Shown here: positions 26,686 to 35,807 of the stretch, in pieces
Position numbering within the stretch: the stretch's first letter is position 1
Layout of the letters: every line of letters starts with the position of its first letter
NCBI GenBank assembly: GCA_031292385.1
Contig: JARLHE010000026.1
Span: 51,246 to 115,245, forward strand
Direction: 5' to 3'
Source of the DNA: Oligoflexia bacterium
Lineage (GTDB): Bacteria; Bdellovibrionota; UBA1018
DNA length: 64,000 nucleotides
The notes under the pieces: generated by a model
What the model was told of the DNA's origin: nothing
The model's database searches: none
The model's input: only the letters and a program-made list of their open reading frames with translations
Position numbers and translations under genes: made by a program

Positions 26686-28068
26686 TTACATACGGATCAT
26701 CATGGCCCCGGTCAGGCGATTCTCCATTTTAGCGAGATCAGGAGTCCATCCGGTAACCGCGGAGCCAACAGCTCCCTGATTTCCGCCCGGAGGCGTCACC
26801 CCGTCCGTGCCGGTGAAATAAGGCACGCTCGCCTGGCGATGATTGAACTCAAGCCGGAAGGTGATATTCCGATTCGGCATGTAATCGGCCGTAACCTGCG
26901 TATCCCAGGCGATGTACTGGTCTCCCGGGCTTTCCGTGAAATACGGAGTGCCGGAAGCCGCCGTAGCGCCATTGATCGGAGGCAAAAGAACGAGATACCG
27001 ACCCGGATTGGTGATTCCTCCTCCACCCACCGTTAAAGCGAAACGATCGTGATCAAACCAGAGGCGGTTATAGGCCATGAAGCCGAGGAAATACTGCGTA
27101 CCACAGCTTACGCCGTCGCCTTCTTCGCAACCGGCATCGAAAGTGAGCGAAGCCGCGGCCTTGCTGATCGTGGCATCGGGTGCATCATGATATTTGACCA
27201 TGACGCTATCATCGGTGTGAAAGCGCTTGCGCTCCGGATCGCCCAAATCATCCGATCCGTAGTACTGATTGCCCAGGACGGAGAGCCAACCCGTCGGGCG
27301 ATACAGGATTTGCAAGCCAATACCTGGCTGATTGTTGAACTTCCCGTACGACTGCCAGCCGTTGATCAGCCACGGCTCGATCTTCAGCTTGTCGCTCGGG
27401 AAGATTTGCGCCCGCACTCCGTTGAAAAACCAGGGGGTGTTCGAGGAAACGTAAGAAGGCTGATACGTCCAATTGTCGAAATTATAGTAACTCCATAGCC
27501 CCACATACGACATGAAAATACCGGCCTGGATATTGATGCCGTTCATGACATCCAAGTGATAGGTGGCGTAGGCTTCCGAGATATAGCGGTAAGCATCGCC
27601 CAGATTCCACTGGCCGCGGGAAGGACTTGCATCGTTTCTCGGCGTGGTCTCGGAGTACATCCCGAACTGGGTCATCAACCTGAAACCGATGTTGTTGTAG
27701 CTAAAATCGCCGCCTACGCCGATTTGCGTGACCTGGAATTCACCGTGACGAAACACCTCGCTTGACCCCGAGATCGTATCATCAGCGGGGTTATTGAATG
27801 AATAATGATACGCCGTATCCAAACGCAACTCGGGCGTGAAGTACTTGGTCTTCATCGGACTGTCGGGTGGAGCATAGCCTCCCGGCACCCATGAAAAATC
27901 CGCAAATGAAAAGGGTTCGGCCGCTTTAGTTTCCGCGGCTTCTTTGGCCACCCCATTGGCCTGCGCATCGGTTGCCGCCGGCTCGCCCGCGAAAGCCGAG
28001 GCGGCGACAAGCAAGCTCACCACTCCCATCACGGCGAAAATGCCGCGCTTGTTAATTCTCAGGTTCAT
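26686..28068 (-). CDS. Outer-membrane beta-barrel porin (BBP2/OmpL-like), upstream copy
   Basis: A 460-residue paralogue of the porin at 25357-26640. It has a longer signal peptide (GVVSLLVAASAFAGEPAA) and an Ala-rich spacer before the barrel. Shared strands include FQVTQIGVGGDFSYNN, FRLMTQFGMYSETTPRNDA, MNGINIQAGIFMSYVGLWSY and FLGFMAYNRLWFDHDRFALT. It begins 30 bases after kdpC ends and on the same strand, so it is probably in the kdp transcript and ends at the terminator 26618-26663. A barrel placed with a potassium pump suggests outer-membrane entry of K+ under limitation (inference). Confidence 0.87.
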   Translation of the reverse strand: MNLRINKRGIFAVMGVVSLLVAASAFAGEPAATDAQANGVAKEAAETKAAEPFSFADFSWVPGGYAPPDSPMKTKYFTPELRLDTAYHYSFNNPADDTISGSSEVFRHGEFQVTQIGVGGDFSYNNIGFRLMTQFGMYSETTPRNDASPSRGQWNLGDAYRYISEAYATYHLDVMNGINIQAGIFMSYVGLWSYYNFDNWTYQPSYVSSNTPWFFNGVRAQIFPSDKLKIEPWLINGWQSYGKFNNQPGIGLQILYRPTGWLSVLGNQYYGSDDLGDPERKRFHTDDSVMVKYHDAPDATISKAAASLTFDAGCEEGDGVSCGTQYFLGFMAYNRLWFDHDRFALTVGGGGITNPGRYLVLLPPINGATAASGTPYFTESPGDQYIAWDTQVTADYMPNRNITFRLEFNHRQASVPYFTGTDGVTPPGGNQGAVGSAVTGWTPDLAKMENRLTGAMMIRM

Positions 28069-28098
28069 TCGAATTCTTATCCTTTCGTTCGCTTTCGT

Positions 28099-28713
28099 TT
28101 ATTTGGCCGCGACCGGCGCTTGCTGGTCGAGATCCAGATTCAGGAGCAGAACGTTCACGACGCTCTCCCCAAAAACACCCCATTGAGGGCCTTCGATGCG
28201 CGCCTCGACCAGGCGCTTCACCTCATCCACGGACATCTTTCGAGCCTGCGCCACCCGATCGATCTGAGCAGCCGCAGCCGCCGGCGAAATATGCGGATCC
28301 AAACCGCTGCCCGAGGCGGTCACCAGATCCACCGGTACCTCGCCCGGTTTCAACGCGAGATTCTCTTTCAAAACGGCGTCAATATTCGATTTCAAACCGT
28401 CCGCAAACTTCTGATTCGTAGGCCCCAGGTTCGACCCCGAGGAATTCGCGGCATCGTAGCCATTAGGGGCCGACGGAGCGGAGCCCGCAGCGGAAGGGCG
28501 ACCGTGAAAATATTTGGCCTGCGTGAACGGCTGACCGATGAGCTTCGCGCCCACGATCCGGCCATCCTTGAGATGAATCATCCCTCCGTTCGCTTTTTCG
28601 CGAAACAGAAGCTGGCCAACGGCAGTCACCGCGAGCGGGTAAGCTCCGCAGAGAATCGCCGCTAAGAGCAGCGTGGCGATCAGAGACCTGAAAATAAGCT
28701 TCAACATCGTCAT
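28099..28713 (-). CDS. kdpC: Potassium-transporting ATPase KdpC subunit
   Basis: A 204-residue subunit of the KdpFABC high-affinity K+ pump in the inner membrane. It has one N-terminal helix (about 8-27) followed by a periplasmic domain: GSNLGPTNQKFADGL and DLVTASGSGLDPHISPAAA are the conserved KdpC segments, and QWGVFGESVVNVLLLNLDL closes it. KdpC stabilises the complex and helps ATP binding by KdpB. An AAGGAG ribosome-binding site precedes the ATG. It lies 9 bases after kdpB. Confidence 0.97.
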   Translation of the reverse strand: MTMLKLIFRSLIATLLLAAILCGAYPLAVTAVGQLLFREKANGGMIHLKDGRIVGAKLIGQPFTQAKYFHGRPSAAGSAPSAPNGYDAANSSGSNLGPTNQKFADGLKSNIDAVLKENLALKPGEVPVDLVTASGSGLDPHISPAAAAAQIDRVAQARKMSVDEVKRLVEARIEGPQWGVFGESVVNVLLLNLDLDQQAPVAAK

Positions 28714-28722
28714 ATGCTCTCC

Positions 28723-30747
28723 TTACGCCAAGCCCAGGTATGAAATGACCAGATCGATCAACTTGATCCCGATAAAGGGCACGATGACTCCGCCCACTCC
28801 GTAGATCAGAATGTTACGGCGCAAAATCCGCGCGGCCGATTTCGGCCGATAAGCGACGCCCCGAAGGGCGAGCGGAATCAAAACCACGATAATCAACGCG
28901 TTGAAAATAACCGCCGAGAGAATCGCGCTTTCCGGGCTTTTGAGGTGCATGATGTTCAGCGTTCCCAGCGCGGGCATGGTGCTCGCGAAGATCGCCGGAA
29001 TGATCGCGAAATATTTGGCCACATCGTTCGAGATGCTGAACGTCGTCAGGGAGCCGCGGGTGATCAGAAGCTGTTTGCCGATCTCGACGATTTCGATCAC
29101 CTTCGTCGGGTCGGAATCGAGATCGATCATGTTTCCGGCTTCGCGCGCGGCCTGGGTGCCCGTATTCATCACAAGCCCCACGTCGGCCTGGGCGAGCGCC
29201 GGCGCATCGTTCGTCCCGTCGCCCGACATCGCGACCATCCGTCCATCCGCCTGAAAGGTCTTGATGAGCCTGAGCTTGTCCTCCGGCTTGGCTTCCGCGA
29301 GAAAATCATCGACCCCCGACTCCTGAGCAATCGCCGCCGCAGTGAGCTTGTTATCGCCCGTGATCATGACAGTCCGGATCCCCATGGCGCGAATCCGTGA
29401 GAAACGGTCGCGAATTCCGGGCTTGACGACATCCTTCAGATGAATCACCCCCATCGCTTTTCCATTGTTGGCGACGACCAGCGGAGTGCCTCCGCTGCTG
29501 CCGATTCGGTTCACGCTTGCCTCGACTTGCTCCGGAATTCCCCCATGTCCCTTGCCCCTCATCCAGGCGCGAATAGCGTCCATCGAGCCCTTGCGAAGGG
29601 AAACATGGTCGAAATCGACACCGCTCATCCGGGTTTCGGCGGAAAACGGAACTACCACTGCGCCCGGAACCGACTGCGGCCTGGCCCCCATCTTCATCGC
29701 CAGCGAAACGATCGAACGCCCTTCCGGCGTCAAATCCGCGGCCGATGCCATGAGCGCGGTTTCCGCGATTTCGAGCTCCGAAACCCCTTCGGCCGGGATG
29801 AACTCGCTTGCCATGCGATTCCCGATCGTGATCGTCCCCGTCTTATCGAGAAGAAGCACGTCGCAATCCCCGGCCGCCTCGACCGCGCGTCCTGACATCG
29901 CAAGCACGTTTCGCTGCACCAGCCGGTCCATGCCGGCAATCCCGATCGCGGAGAGCAAGCCGCCGATCGTCGTTGGAATGAGGCAAACCAGAAGCGCCAC
30001 CAAAATCACGACCGATACCGGCGTATGGGCGTACATCGCGAAAGGCCGAAGCGTAACCGTCGCAAGCAAGAACACGATCGTAAGACCGGCGAGCAAAATA
30101 TTGAGCGCGATCTCGTTCGGCGTTTTTTGCCTGACCGCCCCCTCGACCAGCGCGATCATCCGGTCCAGGAATGATTCGCCGGGATTCGTCGTAATCTGAA
30201 CCGTGATTTGATCCGAAAGCACGGTCGTCCCTCCGGTGACCGCGCTTCGATCGCCTCCCGCTTCACGGATGACCGGAGCGGACTCGCCCGTGATCGCCGA
30301 CTCGTCGACCGAGGCCACGCCTTCGACCACGGTGCCGTCGGCGGGAATGGTCTGGCCGGCCGCGATCAATACGATATCGCCTTTGCGAAGCACGGACGAC
30401 GGAACTTGCTCGATTTCGCCATCCTTGCCTTTACGGAAGGCCTGGGTCTCTGTCCGGGCCCTTCTCAGATTCTCGGCCTGAGCCTTTCCGCGGCCTTCGG
30501 CCATGGCTTCGGCGAAGTTAGCGAAAAGCACGGTGAACCAAAGCCAAAGGGTGACCTGCCCGCTGAAGAGCGCGGCTTTCGCCTCATGATGACGGACATC
30601 GCTCGCGAACGCGATCGTGGTCAAAACGCTGCCGATTTCCACGACAAACATGACCGGGTTTTTGACCAATACGCGCGGATCGAGTTTCTTGAGGGCGTCC
30701 TTGATCGCGGGTTGAATGAGCGCCGGATTCCAGATGGATGTGTTCAT
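28723..30747 (-). CDS. kdpB: Potassium-transporting P-type ATPase KdpB subunit
   Basis: A 674-residue P-type ATPase that powers K+ uptake. The phosphorylation motif DKTGT sits near residue 301, TGES in the actuator domain, [14 protein letters not shown] and [16 protein letters not shown] in the hydrolysis domain. There are about seven membrane helices, and the N-terminal cytosolic stretch [15 protein letters not shown] is typical. It overlaps the kdpA stop by four bases (ATGA), which keeps subunit ratios balanced. Confidence 0.98.
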   Translation of the reverse strand: MNTSIWNPALIQPAIKDALKKLDPRVLVKNPVMFVVEIGSVLTTIAFASDVRHHEAKAALFSGQVTLWLWFTVLFANFAEAMAEGRGKAQAENLRRARTETQAFRKGKDGEIEQVPSSVLRKGDIVLIAAGQTIPADGTVVEGVASVDESAITGESAPVIREAGGDRSAVTGGTTVLSDQITVQITTNPGESFLDRMIALVEGAVRQKTPNEIALNILLAGLTIVFLLATVTLRPFAMYAHTPVSVVILVALLVCLIPTTIGGLLSAIGIAGMDRLVQRNVLAMSGRAVEAAGDCDVLLLDKTGTITIGNRMASEFIPAEGVSELEIAETALMASAADLTPEGRSIVSLAMKMGARPQSVPGAVVVPFSAETRMSGVDFDHVSLRKGSMDAIRAWMRGKGHGGIPEQVEASVNRIGSSGGTPLVVANNGKAMGVIHLKDVVKPGIRDRFSRIRAMGIRTVMITGDNKLTAAAIAQESGVDDFLAEAKPEDKLRLIKTFQADGRMVAMSGDGTNDAPALAQADVGLVMNTGTQAAREAGNMIDLDSDPTKVIEIVEIGKQLLITRGSLTTFSISNDVAKYFAIIPAIFASTMPALGTLNIMHLKSPESAILSAVIFNALIIVVLIPLALRGVAYRPKSAARILRRNILIYGVGGVIVPFIGIKLIDLVISYLGLA

Positions 30748-32453
30748 TTGTAGAATTGTCCTCTCAGCATATCGAAATGCTCAGCGATCGGGCCTAGCGA
30801 CAGGGCCGGAAAAAAGGTCAAAGCCCCCACCAGGAGAATCACGCCGATGAGCAAACCCACGAACAAAGGGCCATCCACGGGAAAAGTCCCTTCCCCTCCG
30901 GGATGCACTCTTTTCTTCCCCATCGAGCCCGCGACCGCGAGCATCGGAATCATCATGAAAAACCGGCCGAAGAACATAGCGAACGCAAGCGTCAGATTCC
31001 AAAACGGAGTATTGGTCGAAAGTCCGGCGAAAGCGCTTCCGTTGTTTCCGGTCGCAGAAGTATAGGCATAGAGAATTTCGGAAAAGCCGTGGCCCGTCGG
31101 ATTTCCCAATGCCGCAAGACCCGCGGAATCGAGCGAACCCCACGCCGTAAAACCCAAGATAGAAAGCGCCATTACGACCATGGCGAGCATGGTGTACTTC
31201 ACTTCCCGGCCTTCGATTTTCTTGCCCAAGTACTCGGGCGTGCGCCCCACCATCAGACCCGCGATGAAGACCGTCAGAATGATGAACATCACCATTCCGT
31301 AGAGGCCGGAGCCGACGCCTCCGAAAATAACTTCCGAAAGCATGATGTTCACCAGCGGCACCAATCCGCCGAGCGGCGTGAAACTGTCGTGCATCGAGTT
31401 GACCGCCCCACAGGAGGCGTCCGTGGTCACGGTGGCGAAAAGCGTCGAGCCGAAAATCCCGAAGCGCGCCTCTTTGCCTTCCATATTCGCGGCAGTGGAG
31501 CAGCCCAACTTCGTGTAAATCGGGTTTCCTTGGTATTCAGAATGCGTACAAATCATGACGCCAACCAAAAACACCAAAGCCATGGCAACCCAGACTGCCC
31601 AGCCGTGCTTCAGGTTCTTCACCTTGCGCCCCAGCAGGTAAACCAATGCGCTGGGGATCAAGAAAATCGACAGCATCTGCACGAAATTGGAAAGCGCGGT
31701 CGGATTTTCATAGGGATGCGCGGCATTAGCGTTGAAAAATCCGCCTCCGTTCGTGCCCAGCATCTTGATAGCGACCTGCGAGGCCACCGGCCCAAGCGCG
31801 ATCGTCTGCTTCGCGCCCTCAAGCGTGAGAACATCTTGATAGGGCAGATAATTTTGAATCACGCCCTGAGAAAGCAAGAAAACCGCGTATATGAAACAGA
31901 GCGGCAGCAGAACATAGAGATTACAACGAACCATGTCCGCCCAGAAATTTCCGATCCCCTTGGCCTCTTTACGCGCGAGCGATCGAATCAAGGCGACCGC
32001 CACCGCGATACCGACCGCGGCGGATAAGAAATTATGAAGCGCGAGAGCCACCATCTGGGAGAGATAACTCATCGTGCTCTCCCCGCCATAAGACTGCCAA
32101 TTGGTATTGGTCGTAAAGCTCATTGCCGTATTGAAAGCCAAATGAGGCACGACCGGACCTTGTCCGGCCGGATTAAGCGGGAGCACCTGCTGAAGCCGGA
32201 GAACGGCGTAAGTAAAAGCCAGCGAAACCGCGCTGAAAACCAGCAGATGGATCGCGTACTTGCTCCAAGGCTGGTCTTCGCCGGGATCGACGCCGATCAG
32301 GCGGTAGATGAGCCGCTCCAAAGGCCCGAATAACGGCGACAAGAACGTTTTGGAGCCGTCGAAGACGTGATCCATGTAAATTCCCAGCGGAGCCGCGCTC
32401 ACGGCAAGGATCACAAGAAATAGGACCAACTGAAGAGTATCTCGAACCGACAT
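30744..32453 (-). CDS. kdpA: Potassium-transporting ATPase KdpA subunit
   Basis: A 569-residue channel-like subunit that holds the K+ selectivity filter. Family segments are visible: [60 protein letters not shown] and [20 protein letters not shown], each containing a pore-loop glycine set. About ten membrane helices are predicted. It is the second structural gene of the kdp operon, 14 bases after kdpF. Confidence 0.98.
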   Translation of the reverse strand: MSVRDTLQLVLFLVILAVSAAPLGIYMDHVFDGSKTFLSPLFGPLERLIYRLIGVDPGEDQPWSKYAIHLLVFSAVSLAFTYAVLRLQQVLPLNPAGQGPVVPHLAFNTAMSFTTNTNWQSYGGESTMSYLSQMVALALHNFLSAAVGIAVAVALIRSLARKEAKGIGNFWADMVRCNLYVLLPLCFIYAVFLLSQGVIQNYLPYQDVLTLEGAKQTIALGPVASQVAIKMLGTNGGGFFNANAAHPYENPTALSNFVQMLSIFLIPSALVYLLGRKVKNLKHGWAVWVAMALVFLVGVMICTHSEYQGNPIYTKLGCSTAANMEGKEARFGIFGSTLFATVTTDASCGAVNSMHDSFTPLGGLVPLVNIMLSEVIFGGVGSGLYGMVMFIILTVFIAGLMVGRTPEYLGKKIEGREVKYTMLAMVVMALSILGFTAWGSLDSAGLAALGNPTGHGFSEILYAYTSATGNNGSAFAGLSTNTPFWNLTLAFAMFFGRFFMMIPMLAVAGSMGKKRVHPGGEGTFPVDGPLFVGLLIGVILLVGALTFFPALSLGPIAEHFDMLRGQFYK

Positions 32454-32467
32454 GGTGAAGCTCTTTT

Positions 32468-32557
32468 CTAAAATCGTTCTGGTTTAATCAGCGCATAGAG
32501 CAGGTAGAGAAAAACCAGCCCGGAAACGATCAGAAGCGCCGCATCGGTGATGGACAT
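32468..32557 (-). CDS. kdpF: KdpF, small subunit of the potassium pump
   Basis: A 29-residue single-helix protein, reading MSITDAALLIVSGLVFLYLL and ending YALIKPERF. The ending (YALI-x-[PA]-E-x-F) is the KdpF signature, and 29 residues equals the length of E. coli KdpF. An AAGGAGG site lies nine bases upstream of this ATG; another ATG six bases earlier lies too close to it. It is followed by kdpA after 14 bases. KdpF sits between KdpA and KdpB and stabilises the complex. Confidence 0.93.
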   Translation of the reverse strand: MSITDAALLIVSGLVFLYLLYALIKPERF

Positions 32558-32576
32558 ATACATTCCCCTCCTTGCC

Positions 32577-32663
32577 CTACTTCATTTTTTCGCACGCGAG
32601 GACAAAACCAACGCCGGCGGCGAAGCAAAGAATTAAAAAGCAGAAATTCATCAGATCCGTCAT
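32577..32663 (-). CDS. Small membrane peptide at head of kdp operon
   Basis: A 28-residue frame starting MTDLMNFCFLILCFAAGVGF and ending VLACEKMK, with one hydrophobic helix and a GGAGA site eight bases before the ATG. Tiny one-helix ORFs with a C-terminal GCE or ACE-x-[LM] pattern often precede kdpF in other bacteria, as I remember, without a named function. It lies 19 bases upstream of kdpF and is probably co-transcribed. Confidence 0.6.
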   Translation of the reverse strand: MTDLMNFCFLILCFAAGVGFVLACEKMK

Positions 32664-32781
32664 TTTCGGTTTCTCCCCGAAACAGTTTGTAAATGTGCGG
32701 CATCAAAGCAAAGGGCGTACCATTCGCGACGCGGGTTGGTCCATGCAAGAAACCAGCTCAAATTGACTAAACTGAGCCGCG

Positions 32782-32811
32782 AAGCATTACAGATTGTAAT
32801 CAAGCATTACA
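32782..32811. promoter_or_regulatory. 20-bp-spaced direct repeat, candidate operator of the kdp region
   Basis: The 10-mer AAGCATTACA occurs at 32782-32791 and again at 32802-32811, exactly 20 bases apart (two helix turns). The first copy also forms the palindrome ATTACA-GAT-TGTAAT (32786-32800). It lies in the 218-base divergent region between the kdpF side and kdpD. OmpR-family regulators such as KdpE bind direct repeats on one helix face. No -10/-35 pair could be set with confidence; the rest of this gap shows nothing clear. Confidence 0.5.
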
Positions 32812-32881
32812 AAATGAAAGGCGCACTCCCTAAAGCAAGTGCAAGCTTGCGCGTGACCGCCGCAGTGATAACAAAGAGATC

Positions 32882-34021
32882 ATGCTCAGCCAGTTTGACG
32901 AAGTTCTGGAGCGAAGAAAGAAAGGTTCTCTGAAGATCTATCTCGGCTATGCGGCCGGGGTCGGCAAAACCTATTCGATGCTGCAGGAAGCCCAACGGCT
33001 GAAAAGCCAGGGCTTCGACGTCGTCATCGGCTATATCGAACCTCATGACCGCGTCGATACCTCAAGACAGATCGGAGATCTGGAAGTCGTCCCAAAGCGC
33101 TACTACACTTTAGGAGACCGCTCTTACGAGGAAATGGACGTCGCAGCGGTGATCAAACGGCAGCCGCAGATCGCGCTGGTCGACGAGCTGGCCCATACCA
33201 ACGCGCCGGGGTCGAAAAACGAAAAAAGATATCAAGATATCCTGGAACTTCTGGACCATGAAATCAGCGTGATTTCGACCATGAACGTCCAGCACCTCGA
33301 GGCCGTGGCCGACAAGGTGACCGAGGTCACGGGCGCGGAAGTTCGCGAAAGGGTTCCCGATTACATACTTCAAAGAGCCGATCAGATTGTCACCGTCGAC
33401 GTTTCGATCGAAGAACTTCGGGAACGCCTTCGGACCGGGAAAATTTACAAAGTGGACCAAGCGGAACGCGCCTTGGCGCGCTTCTTTACCCAGCCCAATT
33501 TGTCGATGCTCCGCGAGACCGCCCTGCGCGAAGCGGCGGGCGATCAGAGCCGCCGCATTGACACCCAGCAGCTTCTTTCGCAGGCCGCCTCCAAAGTCTC
33601 GCACGAAACCTTGATGATCTGCTTGAGCTCGGACCCGACCAACGCCGAAATCCTCATCCGACGCGGCACCAAGATGGCAACCCAGCTGTCTTCGCGCTGC
33701 TTCGTCATCTATGTCCAAAGAAAGCTGGAAAGACCGACGGTGATCGACTCCGGGCTTCAACGGAAGATCCAAAACAACCTGGTTTTGGCCAAGCGCTTGG
33801 GCGCCGAGGTGGTGACGCTGCAAGGCGAGAATGTCGCGGAGGTGCTGGTCAATTTCGCGACCGAAAACAGCGTCAGACACGCGGTTTTCGGCAAATCGCG
33901 CCTCTCGCCTTTCCGCGAAAGACTGCGCGGATCGATTATCATGGATTTCAGCTATGATGCCGTCGGCGTGGATATCCATATTCTCAGCACCGTCGAGGCG
34001 AAAACCGATGAACTCCCCTAA
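32882..34021 (+). CDS. kdpD: KdpD N-terminal (sensor plus Usp) protein, split from the kinase part
   Basis: A 379-residue protein that contains only the cytosolic N-terminal half of KdpD: the KdpD domain with Walker A GYAAGVGKT (22-30) and LVDELAHTNAPGSKN, then a Usp domain (about 230-365) where HETLMICLSSDP starts. In E. coli this half senses K+ and binds c-di-AMP or ATP, and is fused to four helices and a kinase. Here it stops after the Usp domain. The next gene overlaps by 14 bases and supplies a kinase. Confidence 0.92.
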   Translation: MLSQFDEVLERRKKGSLKIYLGYAAGVGKTYSMLQEAQRLKSQGFDVVIGYIEPHDRVDTSRQIGDLEVVPKRYYTLGDRSYEEMDVAAVIKRQPQIALVDELAHTNAPGSKNEKRYQDILELLDHEISVISTMNVQHLEAVADKVTEVTGAEVRERVPDYILQRADQIVTVDVSIEELRERLRTGKIYKVDQAERALARFFTQPNLSMLRETALREAAGDQSRRIDTQQLLSQAASKVSHETLMICLSSDPTNAEILIRRGTKMATQLSSRCFVIYVQRKLERPTVIDSGLQRKIQNNLVLAKRLGAEVVTLQGENVAEVLVNFATENSVRHAVFGKSRLSPFRERLRGSIIMDFSYDAVGVDIHILSTVEAKTDELP

Positions 34022-35807
34022 TCAGGCCGTCAACAAGGTGCTGATCTCCTTACCCCCGGTCAGAAAAAAGGTCTTTCGTCACTCGCTGCTGATCGTCGGA
34101 CTTTACGTCGTCGTCGGGATCTTCATGATGATCGCCGTCTTTCTGGCCAGCGGGCTCACTCCGAAAGCGATTCATCTGAATTACGACTCGATCGCCGCCG
34201 CGTCGCAAATGGAGCATGCCTGGGATGCGATCCGCAATCCTTCGCAACATCCGCAGAAATCGGTCGCCCAATGGATGGAGGAATTCGAAAAGGCCATTTC
34301 GTTCGAGGAGTCGAATATCAGCGAACCCGGAGAAGCCGCCGTTTCCACGAAGATCCGCCGAATCTGGGAAGACACCAAAAAGCACCCCGATAAGATCGAG
34401 CAGCCGGTCTCGGAAAAGATGAAAAGCGACCTCGCCACCCTGGTCGACATCAACGAACAAGGCATGTTCCGCTGGGTCGAGCGCAGCAACCGCTTCAGTC
34501 AGCACGTTTTCATCGCGACCGTCATTATTTTCATCGTGACCTTGATCATCGCTCTCTTTTTGGCGGACGGGCTCGCGGTCAGAATCGCCACTCCTCTGCG
34601 GGAGCTCTCAGCCGCACTTCGCAAAAAGCCGGAACCCGGCTCGAAGCTGAAGCTTCCCGAGCCCACTACCTTGGAGATCCGTATTTTAAGCCACGAGCTT
34701 TCGCAGCTCTGGCAACGTGTCTCGGAGCTCCAAAAACTGAACCTCGAGGAGATATCGTCCCATCGGAAAATGCTGGAAACCGTGCTTGCTTCCGTCGACG
34801 ACGGCATTCTCGTTCTGGACAACGAAGAGAACATCATTCACTGCAACGACGGGATGCTTAACCTTTTGGGATCCGACTTCGCGCTCTCGGATGTGATCGG
34901 TCAGCCCTGGCGCGATCTCTCGACCCTGTCGCGAAACTATCTCAAATTGCGTGAGGTTTTACGGCCCGAGATCAGCGGCGACCAGCCGGTGCCGCTCGAG
35001 CTCAAGGGCACCGATCGGATTTTCTCCGCCCGGTGCCGACCGATTCTGGACGAAAGAAACATCCAAACCGGAAGTCTCTACCTGCTTCATGACATCACCG
35101 AGATCAAACAGAAAGACCGGCTCAAATCCGAGTTCATCGGGGTCCTTTCGCACGAGCTGAAAACCCCTCTTCAATCGCTCGGCACGGCGTCGGAACTCCT
35201 TCTCAAACGAAAGGATCTGCTCGACGAGGAAGGCCAGATGCTCCTGGAAACGATTCACCAGGACGTGGGGCGCATCCGCGGCGTCGCCAACGAGTTCGTG
35301 CAGGTCGGCCTGATCGATCTGCACTCTCTCCGCCTGCGGATGGAACCGGTCGTGATCAATGCCCTGATCCAGCAATGGATCCAGCCCTTTCAGGTTCTTG
35401 CCAAAGATCGCGGAGTCAAAATCGAGTTCATCAAAGAGGGATCCGAGAGCATCACCGCGAGGATCGATACGGTTAAATTTCCCTGGGCGATCACCAATCT
35501 GCTCTCGAACGCGATTCGCGTCTCTCCTCCTAACTCGACCGTCACGGTCCATATTTCTGATCGCGAGCGAAGGGTCGATATCGAAGTGCGCGACGAAGGC
35601 CCGGGAATTCCGGAAGCCGTTCAGCAAAAGATGTTCGACCCGTTTTTTCAGGGCGGATCTGTCACGGGCGGAAAGACCAGCGGCTTTCTCGGACTGGGAC
35701 TGACGATTACCCGGGAAGTCGTCGAAGCCCACGACGGCTTGATCGAATATTTTCCCCGCAAGCCTCAGGGCTCGATTTTCCGGATCAGCTTGCCGCTCAT
35801 CATGTAG
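34008..35807 (+). CDS. Membrane histidine kinase (HAMP-PAS-HisKA-HATPase) paired with truncated KdpD
   Basis: A 599-residue sensor kinase. TM1 is at 27-48, a periplasmic loop of about 115 residues follows, TM2 at about 166-188, then HAMP (188-245), a PAS domain (VDDGILVLDNEENIIHCNDG, about 265-375), HisKA with the phospho-accepting His382 in LSHELKTPLQ, and the ATPase domain (NLLSNAIRVSP, DEGPGIP, GLGLTITREV). This is not the four-helix KdpD transmitter, so the operon joins a KdpD sensor to an unrelated kinase. No KdpE-type receiver gene is visible nearby. The start ATG overlaps kdpD. Its end overlaps the convergent MFS gene by 43 bases. Confidence 0.93.
   Translation: MNSPNQAVNKVLISLPPVRKKVFRHSLLIVGLYVVVGIFMMIAVFLASGLTPKAIHLNYDSIAAASQMEHAWDAIRNPSQHPQKSVAQWMEEFEKAISFEESNISEPGEAAVSTKIRRIWEDTKKHPDKIEQPVSEKMKSDLATLVDINEQGMFRWVERSNRFSQHVFIATVIIFIVTLIIALFLADGLAVRIATPLRELSAALRKKPEPGSKLKLPEPTTLEIRILSHELSQLWQRVSELQKLNLEEISSHRKMLETVLASVDDGILVLDNEENIIHCNDGMLNLLGSDFALSDVIGQPWRDLSTLSRNYLKLREVLRPEISGDQPVPLELKGTDRIFSARCRPILDERNIQTGSLYLLHDITEIKQKDRLKSEFIGVLSHELKTPLQSLGTASELLLKRKDLLDEEGQMLLETIHQDVGRIRGVANEFVQVGLIDLHSLRLRMEPVVINALIQQWIQPFQVLAKDRGVKIEFIKEGSESITARIDTVKFPWAITNLLSNAIRVSPPNSTVTVHISDRERRVDIEVRDEGPGIPEAVQQKMFDPFFQGGSVTGGKTSGFLGLGLTITREVVEAHDGLIEYFPRKPQGSIFRISLPLIM

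Noticed and set aside
30903..32027. 374-codon plus-strand frame opposite kdpA.
   Set aside because: Antisense shadow of kdpA; His/Arg-rich product without domain.
32763..32791. TTGACT followed after 17 bases by ATTACA as a promoter for kdpD.
   Set aside because: The -10 match is poor and overlaps the repeat; not reported as promoter.
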